Of a stretch of 64,000 bases of DNA, positions 59,841-64,000 are shown one piece after another. Both the position numbers and the translations under genes were made by a program. This DNA comes from Paracoccus mutanolyticus (lineage in GTDB: Bacteria > Pseudomonadota > Alphaproteobacteria > Rhodobacterales > Rhodobacteraceae). Location: assembly GCF_003285265.1 (NCBI RefSeq), contig NZ_CP030239.1:1178001-1242000 (forward strand), given 5' to 3'. A model generated the notes under the pieces. That model was given only the letters and a program-made list of their open reading frames with translations. It ran no database searches and was not told the origin of the DNA. The number at the start of each line of letters is the position of its first letter. Within the stretch, counting starts at the first letter, position 1.

Positions 59841-59868
59841 TCGGGCGAGCGAAAACACGCCCGCCCGA
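59841..59868 (+). terminator. Imperfect hairpin after the glycosidase-like gene
   Basis: TCGGGCG-A-GCG, loop AAAACA, CGC-C-CGCCCGA: a 10-bp stem with one mismatch, three bases past the stop, followed by AATTGTAATATCG. The rest of the interval to 60005 is AT-rich with no gene visible. Confidence 0.6.
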
Positions 59869-60005
59869 ATTGTAATATCGTCAACACTCAACTAGTTACG
59901 GCAAAAAACATGCTACCGCTTAACCACATGCACCGTATGCACCATGTTCGCGGAATGCGGTAGTTGACCTTTTGGACAGTTCGCCTTCCCTGATGCCTTT
60001 TGACG

Positions 60006-61541
60006 TTACGTCGTTTCGGCAGACAGCCACTTTCGCGCCTGTACAAGGTCATCCTGCGACAGTTCGTGGCCGGCCGGCAGCCTTTGCACCGCAAGATCGG
60101 CGCCGCCCTGGCGTAGCGCGCTTTCCAGCGCCGGGGCCATGCGCCCGAACATGTCGCGCGCGCCCGTCAGCATCAGCACATGGCTGCCCGCAAGCGCGTC
60201 GGGGGCAAGCTCGGGCGGGGCCTCCAGCGCCTGGACGGCGCGCAACAGAATCGCCCGTCCGATCACGCCGGGATGCAGTTGCAGGATCGCACCCAGAAGA
60301 TTCGCGCCGTTGGAATAGCCCAGAAAGACCAGCCGCTGCCGGTCCAGCCCATAGGCCCGCACCGCCTCGTCGATGAAGGCGGCAAAGGCCTCGGTCTCGG
60401 CGCGAATGTCGGCCTGGTCATAGGTCACCGCGTCGAAGCGGCGGAACCAGCGGTTGATCCCCTCCTCGGTCGAGCGGCCGCGCACGCCCAGGGCCGTGGC
60501 GCGGGGCGCCAGTCGGGCGGCAAGCGGCATCAGGTCCGATTCGTTGCCGCCGGTCCCGTGCAGCAGGACGATGGTGCTGCCGTCGGGATCGTCGGGCCGG
60601 TGAAAGCGGTGGATGAAGTGCAGTTCGCGCATCGGGGTCCTTTCCTCACCCGGCAGAGCGAATTGCGGCAGCATCACGCGCAGATCCCGCGCGCGCGCCG
60701 CGTCATGGGGCGGGACGAACAGCGTCCGGCCCAGGTCCTCGGGCGCCTCGTCCAGGGTGAACCCGGGCCCGTCGGTCGCATATTCCAGCAGTGTGCCGGC
60801 CGGTTCGCGGACATAGAGCGACCGGAAATACCTGCGGTCATGGACATGGGTCACGTCGCTGCCCGCCAGGGTGGACTGCATGGCATCGACCGCATCCGCG
60901 TCCGGGGCGCGGAACGCCACATGGTCCAGGACGCCGGTGCCCGGAATGCCGGGGAAAAAGCCGCCGGCATCGCGGATATCGACGGCATCGCTGTCCGAAA
61001 CCAGCCGCGTGATCGCCCCGTGCACCCCTTCGATGCGATAGCCGAAGCGGGCCAGGAAGGCGGCGGTCCCGGAGGGGTCCTCGCTCCAGACCGTGACGCC
61101 GCGCAGTCGGGTCGGCGCGACCGGATCGGCCAGCGGCGCGGCGGCGGGCAGGTCCGCACCCACCAGCTTGACGATAACCCCGTCGGGGTCCTTCAGGCGC
61201 AGGACCGTCTCGCCCATCTCGCGGCTGGGGCCTTCGACGGGGATATGGGCGGACATCGCGCGGGTCAGCCAGTCGCCGATGCTGGCGGGCGGCACGGCCA
61301 GGGCGATCTCGGTCACCTGGCCATGGCCCACGCGGCCCGGCGCGCCGTCCTCCCAGACCAGGAAGGTGACGAGCGAGCCGGGCGAGCCCAGCGCGTCGCC
61401 ATAGAACAGGTGCAGCTGCTCGGCATCCTCGAAGCCGGCCGTGCGCTTGACCAGGCGGAGGCCCAGGAAGCCGGCGTAGAAATCGACATTGGCCTGGACC
61501 CGGCGGGTGATGCCGGTGACGTGATGGATGCCGCTGGGCAT
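60006..61541 (-). CDS. Fusion of a VOC ring-cleaving-dioxygenase module and an alpha/beta hydrolase (MhqE-MhqD-like)
   Basis: An intact 511-residue frame. Residues 1-310 form a two-module VOC protein: MPSGIHHVTGITRRVQANVD (first ligand His), VLDHVAFRAPDADAVDAMQS (second His) and TLLEYATDGPGF (Glu). A linker at about 310 leads to an esterase/phospholipase-type hydrolase: TIVLLHGTGGNESDLMPLAA (oxyanion loop), RLVFLGYSNGANLLGAILQL (nucleophile Ser in GYSNG), VLMLTGARDMFGRM (Asp) and AGHELSQDDL (His). In Bacillus, MhqE and MhqD are separate neighbours in quinone-stress operons, so the fusion suggests one pathway. It lies 10 bases downstream of the GST gene. Confidence 0.9.
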   Translation of the reverse strand: MPSGIHHVTGITRRVQANVDFYAGFLGLRLVKRTAGFEDAEQLHLFYGDALGSPGSLVTFLVWEDGAPGRVGHGQVTEIALAVPPASIGDWLTRAMSAHIPVEGPSREMGETVLRLKDPDGVIVKLVGADLPAAAPLADPVAPTRLRGVTVWSEDPSGTAAFLARFGYRIEGVHGAITRLVSDSDAVDIRDAGGFFPGIPGTGVLDHVAFRAPDADAVDAMQSTLAGSDVTHVHDRRYFRSLYVREPAGTLLEYATDGPGFTLDEAPEDLGRTLFVPPHDAARARDLRVMLPQFALPGEERTPMRELHFIHRFHRPDDPDGSTIVLLHGTGGNESDLMPLAARLAPRATALGVRGRSTEEGINRWFRRFDAVTYDQADIRAETEAFAAFIDEAVRAYGLDRQRLVFLGYSNGANLLGAILQLHPGVIGRAILLRAVQALEAPPELAPDALAGSHVLMLTGARDMFGRMAPALESALRQGGADLAVQRLPAGHELSQDDLVQARKWLSAETT

Positions 61542-61551
61542 GGCTTGCTCC

Positions 61552-62169
61552 TTATTCGCCCTCTTCGCGGGCCAGGACGCGTTGCACGGCGGGGTCCGCC
61601 GCGATCCGGTCGTGCAGGGCCTGGACGTTCGGCCAGGCCTGGATCCCCTCGGGCAGCAGGTTCGCGGCCCAGCGGATCATGGGGAAGGCATAGGCATCGA
61701 CGACCGAGCGGCGGCCCAGGATGAAGTCGCGCCCGTCCAGCTGCGCGTCCAGCAGCTTCAGCCGCTTGCGCACCAGCTTGCGCCCGGCCTCTTGCACCGC
61801 GTCGCGGGCGGCGGGGTCGGCGCTGGTCGTATAGCGCTGAGGCATGAAGATCGGGTAGAAGCTGGGGTGCAGGTCGCCGGTGAAGAAGCTGGACCAGCGG
61901 TCAAGCTCGGCCGCGGCCCGCGCATCGTCGCCGCCCGCCAGATCGGCCTGCGGGTGCTTGCGGGCCAGATAGTGCAGGATCGCGCCGCATTGGGTCAGGG
62001 TCCAGCCGTCGTCCTCGATCAGGACGGGCACGGCGCCGGCGGGGTTGGCGGCCAGCAGGTCGCGGTCGCCGAATTCGACCGCCTGTTCCTCATAGGGCGC
62101 GCCGATCCATTCCAGCACGACATGGGGCGCAAGCGAACAGGCGCCGGTGTGGTAAATCAGCTTGGGCAT
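61552..62169 (-). CDS. Glutathione S-transferase family protein
   Basis: A 205-residue protein. The N-terminal thioredoxin-like domain MPKLIYHTGACSLAPHVVLE, with a GACSLAPH active-site loop, marks the bacterial beta-class-like group; cis-proline and Glu-Ser-equivalent positions are in GAVPVLIEDDGWTLTQCGAI. The C-terminal helical domain is complete, with the N-capping SVVDAYAF. It probably conjugates or reduces electrophiles with glutathione. It is the first gene of a likely two-gene operon with the VOC-hydrolase fusion, 10 bases apart. GGAGGATCC is the ribosome binding site. Confidence 0.93.
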   Translation of the reverse strand: MPKLIYHTGACSLAPHVVLEWIGAPYEEQAVEFGDRDLLAANPAGAVPVLIEDDGWTLTQCGAILHYLARKHPQADLAGGDDARAAAELDRWSSFFTGDLHPSFYPIFMPQRYTTSADPAARDAVQEAGRKLVRKRLKLLDAQLDGRDFILGRRSVVDAYAFPMIRWAANLLPEGIQAWPNVQALHDRIAADPAVQRVLAREEGE

Positions 62170-62280
62170 GGGATCCTCCCTCCGTCACGCGTCCAACATA
62201 GCCGGCCGCCGCGTTTTCCCAAGCGCGTGGCGCGGGAACGCGGCGTTCGGCCAAGGCGAACGCATGGAGGGCGGAGCGGT

Positions 62281-63078
62281 TCAGCCGCCGTGGGCGCCGC
62301 GTGCAAGGTCGGCGACGAAATCCAGCACCTCGGGCACCGGCCGGCCTTCGCCGATCTGCTTGACGATGGCGCTGCCGACGACGCAGCCATCGGCCACGCC
62401 CGCCACCGCCTGCGCCGCATCGGGGGTCGAGATGCCGAAGCCCACCACGACGGGCAGGCCGGCCGCCGCGCGGATGCGGGCGACCTCGGGGGCGACCTCG
62501 GCCGCGTCGGCCGCCGGACCGCCGGTGATGCCGGTGACGCTGACGTAATAGACGAAGCCGCTGGTGTTCTTCACCACCGCCGGCAGGCGGCGGTCGTCGG
62601 TCGTGGGCGTCGCCAGCCGGATGAAGTTGATGCCGGCCTCGCGCGCGGGAAGGCACAGCTCGGCGTCCTCCTCGGGCGGAAGGTCGACGACGATCAGCCC
62701 GTCGATCCCCGCCTCCGACGCCTCGGCCAGAAAGCGGGTCACCCCGCCGTCGCGGGCATAGATCGGGTTGTAATAGCCCATCAGCACGATGGGCGTGCGC
62801 CGGTCCTCGGCGCGGAACGCCCGCACCATGTCCAGCACGCGGCTGACGCTGCCGCCCGCCGCCAGCGCGCGCTGGCCGGCGGCCTGGATCGTGGCGCCGT
62901 CCGCCATCGGGTCGGTGAAGGGCATCCCCAGTTCGATGATGTCAACCCCCGCGCCCGGCAGGCCGCGCATGATCTGCAGCGCGGTGTCATAGTCCGGGTC
63001 GCAGCCCATCATGTAGGCGACAAAGGCCTTGCCGCCGGTCTCGGCCAGCCGCGCGAAGGTGTCGTCGATTCTGCTCAT
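62281..63078 (-). CDS. trpA: Tryptophan synthase alpha subunit
   Basis: Cleaves indole-3-glycerol phosphate to indole and glyceraldehyde 3-phosphate, passing indole to TrpB. A 265-residue intact TIM barrel. [20 protein letters not shown], then [20 protein letters not shown] holds the catalytic Glu (IELG). [30 protein letters not shown] (catalytic Asp), [14 protein letters not shown] and [19 protein letters not shown] (phosphate site) follow. [11 protein letters not shown] at 63078 is the family start. trpB is not in the window. The gene is divergent from ychF, with about 130 bases between. Confidence 0.96.
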   Translation of the reverse strand: MSRIDDTFARLAETGGKAFVAYMMGCDPDYDTALQIMRGLPGAGVDIIELGMPFTDPMADGATIQAAGQRALAAGGSVSRVLDMVRAFRAEDRRTPIVLMGYYNPIYARDGGVTRFLAEASEAGIDGLIVVDLPPEEDAELCLPAREAGINFIRLATPTTDDRRLPAVVKNTSGFVYYVSVTGITGGPAADAAEVAPEVARIRAAAGLPVVVGFGISTPDAAQAVAGVADGCVVGSAIVKQIGEGRPVPEVLDFVADLARGAHGG

Positions 63079-63207
63079 GCGCCCCGTCCCCCTGATGGTC
63101 GGCCAAAGCCCTATCGCGGGACAGGGGGCAAGATCAACGCCCGGCACTGGACTTGCGCGTCACCGGCTCATAAAAGGCGCGCAAATCCGGGCAAAAAGGG
63201 GTGCATC

Positions 63208-64000
63208 ATGGGCTTTCGCATGGGGATCGTCGGCTTGCCGAACGTGGGCAAGTCGACGCTGTTCAACGCGCTGACGAAAACCGCCGCCGCCCAGGCCGCG
63301 AATTTCCCGTTCTGCACCATCGAACCCAACGTGGGCGAGGTCGCGGTGCCCGACCCGCGCCTGGACACCTTGGCCCAGATCGCCGGGTCCAAGCAGATCA
63401 TCCCGACCCGCATCACCTTCGTCGATATCGCGGGCCTGGTCAAAGGCGCCAGCAAGGGCGAGGGCCTGGGCAACCAGTTCCTGGCCAACATCCGCGAGGT
63501 GGACGCCATCGCCCATGTGCTGCGCTGCTTCGAGGACGGCGACGTCACCCATGTCGAGGGCCGCGTCGATCCCATCGCCGACGCCGAGACCATCGAGACC
63601 GAGCTGATGATCGCCGACCTGGAATCGGTCGAGCGCCGGCTGGCCAACATCGCCCGCAAGCTGAAGGGCGGCGACAAGGACGCGCTGGCGCAGGAAAAAC
63701 TGCTGAAGGCCGCGCAGGCGGCGCTGGAATCGGGCAAGCCCGCCCGCACCGTCGCGGTGGCCGAAGACGAGCGCCGCGCCTGGGACATGCTGCAGCTTTT
63801 GACCGCCAAGCCCGTCCTGTTCGTCTGCAACGTCGAGGAGGACAAGGCCGCGACCGGCAACGCCCAGTCCGACCGCGTGGCCGAGATGGCGCAGGCGCAG
63901 GGCGCCGGCCATGTGGTGATTTCCGCCAAGATCGAGGAGGAGATCAGCCAGCTGCCCACTGAGGAGGCCGCCATGTTCCTCGAGGAGATGGGCCTGCACG
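63208..64000 (+). CDS. ychF: Redox-regulated ATPase/GTPase YchF (Obg-like), 3' end outside the window
   Basis: The first 264 residues, open to the right edge. P-loop [20 protein letters not shown] (G1), [18 protein letters not shown] (G2 region), [20 protein letters not shown] (G3), then the coiled-coil arm around [20 protein letters not shown] and FVCNVEED in the G4 position (NxxE). The altered G4 gives YchF its ATP preference. YchF binds ribosomes and acts in translation and oxidative-stress responses. The start [12 protein letters not shown] at 63208 is the family norm. Confidence 0.96.
   Translation, partial: MGFRMGIVGLPNVGKSTLFNALTKTAAAQAANFPFCTIEPNVGEVAVPDPRLDTLAQIAGSKQIIPTRITFVDIAGLVKGASKGEGLGNQFLANIREVDAIAHVLRCFEDGDVTHVEGRVDPIADAETIETELMIADLESVERRLANIARKLKGGDKDALAQEKLLKAAQAALESGKPARTVAVAEDERRAWDMLQLLTAKPVLFVCNVEEDKAATGNAQSDRVAEMAQAQGAGHVVISAKIEEEISQLPTEEAAMFLEEMGLH

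Noticed and set aside
1..64000. CRISPR arrays, prophage, integrons or a complete insertion sequence.
   Set aside because: No spaced repeat arrays, phage structural genes, integrase or paired IS ends were found. The only mobile-element signal is the short IstA shard in tauR.

Overview
The window is chromosomal DNA from a very GC-rich alphaproteobacterium. Gene order and protein character point to the Rhodobacteraceae, probably close to Paracoccus. The main grounds are the HDAC-like/xseB/ispA/dxs block, the pcm-tolC-popZ-like block, the tpa/tauR-type taurine genes, DUF1674 and DUF3035 proteins, and polyol dehydrogenase plus xylulokinase. Nearly everything is ordinary core and metabolic gene content. 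There is no CRISPR array, prophage or complete insertion sequence. Genes are packed tightly: many pairs overlap as ATGA, and five convergent pairs share one CTAG as both stop codons. No stretch longer than about 300 bases lacks a gene or gene remnant.

The sequence itself is unusual in quality. About half of the recognisable genes, including housekeeping genes such as dxs, ispA, lspA and mutL, have broken reading frames. Wherever I rebuilt the junction from conserved protein sequence, a single missing base in or beside a short C or G run explained it. This looks like uncorrected indel errors, not decay. Such genes are typed 'pseudogene' here only because the frame as given is broken. On top of this, several genes contain 50-200 base patches that do not belong to them: an IS21 transposase fragment inside tauR, a short-chain dehydrogenase fragment inside rsmB, and unidentified patches in the HDAC-like gene, dxs and the lysine dehydrogenase gene.

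Layout. 1-9.3 kb: ligase-associated exonuclease (partial), EamA transporter, HU protein, AMP nucleosidase, LLM oxidoreductase, SDR-like protein, SH3 protein and dxs-ispA-xseB. 9.3-17.2 kb: HDAC-like amidohydrolase, mtaB, dapF, tRNA-Lys, carbonic anhydrase, an Hpt-like protein, leucyl aminopeptidase, NlpC/P60 and saccharopine dehydrogenase. 17.4-29.9 kb: PQQ-type sugar dehydrogenase, DUF3775, mutL, an M16 peptidase pair, DUF3035 lipoprotein, lspA-purH, heparinase-like protein, rsmB and a DUF1674 remnant. 30-39.8 kb: an RND efflux pump joined to selD, a small secreted protein, FucU, aldo/keto reductase, zinc peptidase, thioesterase and FAH-family protein. 39.9-42.8 kb: pcm-tolC-popZ-like cluster. 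43-48.8 kb: mtlK-xylB, then tpa and tauR. 49-54.2 kb: AbrB-like membrane protein, kup, and a divergent KdpD-like/KdpE-like two-component system. 54.2-62.2 kb: an electrophile/quinone-detoxification neighbourhood (LLM oxidoreductase, LysR regulator, VOC dioxygenase, ChaC, a glycosidase-like protein, a VOC-hydrolase fusion and a GST). 62.3-64 kb: trpA and ychF (partial).

The most informative biological signals are a divergent PopZ-like polar organiser in its conserved synteny, a shortened KdpD-like kinase next to kup with 11-bp-phased repeats between them, MocR-type direct repeats ahead of tpa, and an MhqE/MhqD-type gene fusion.
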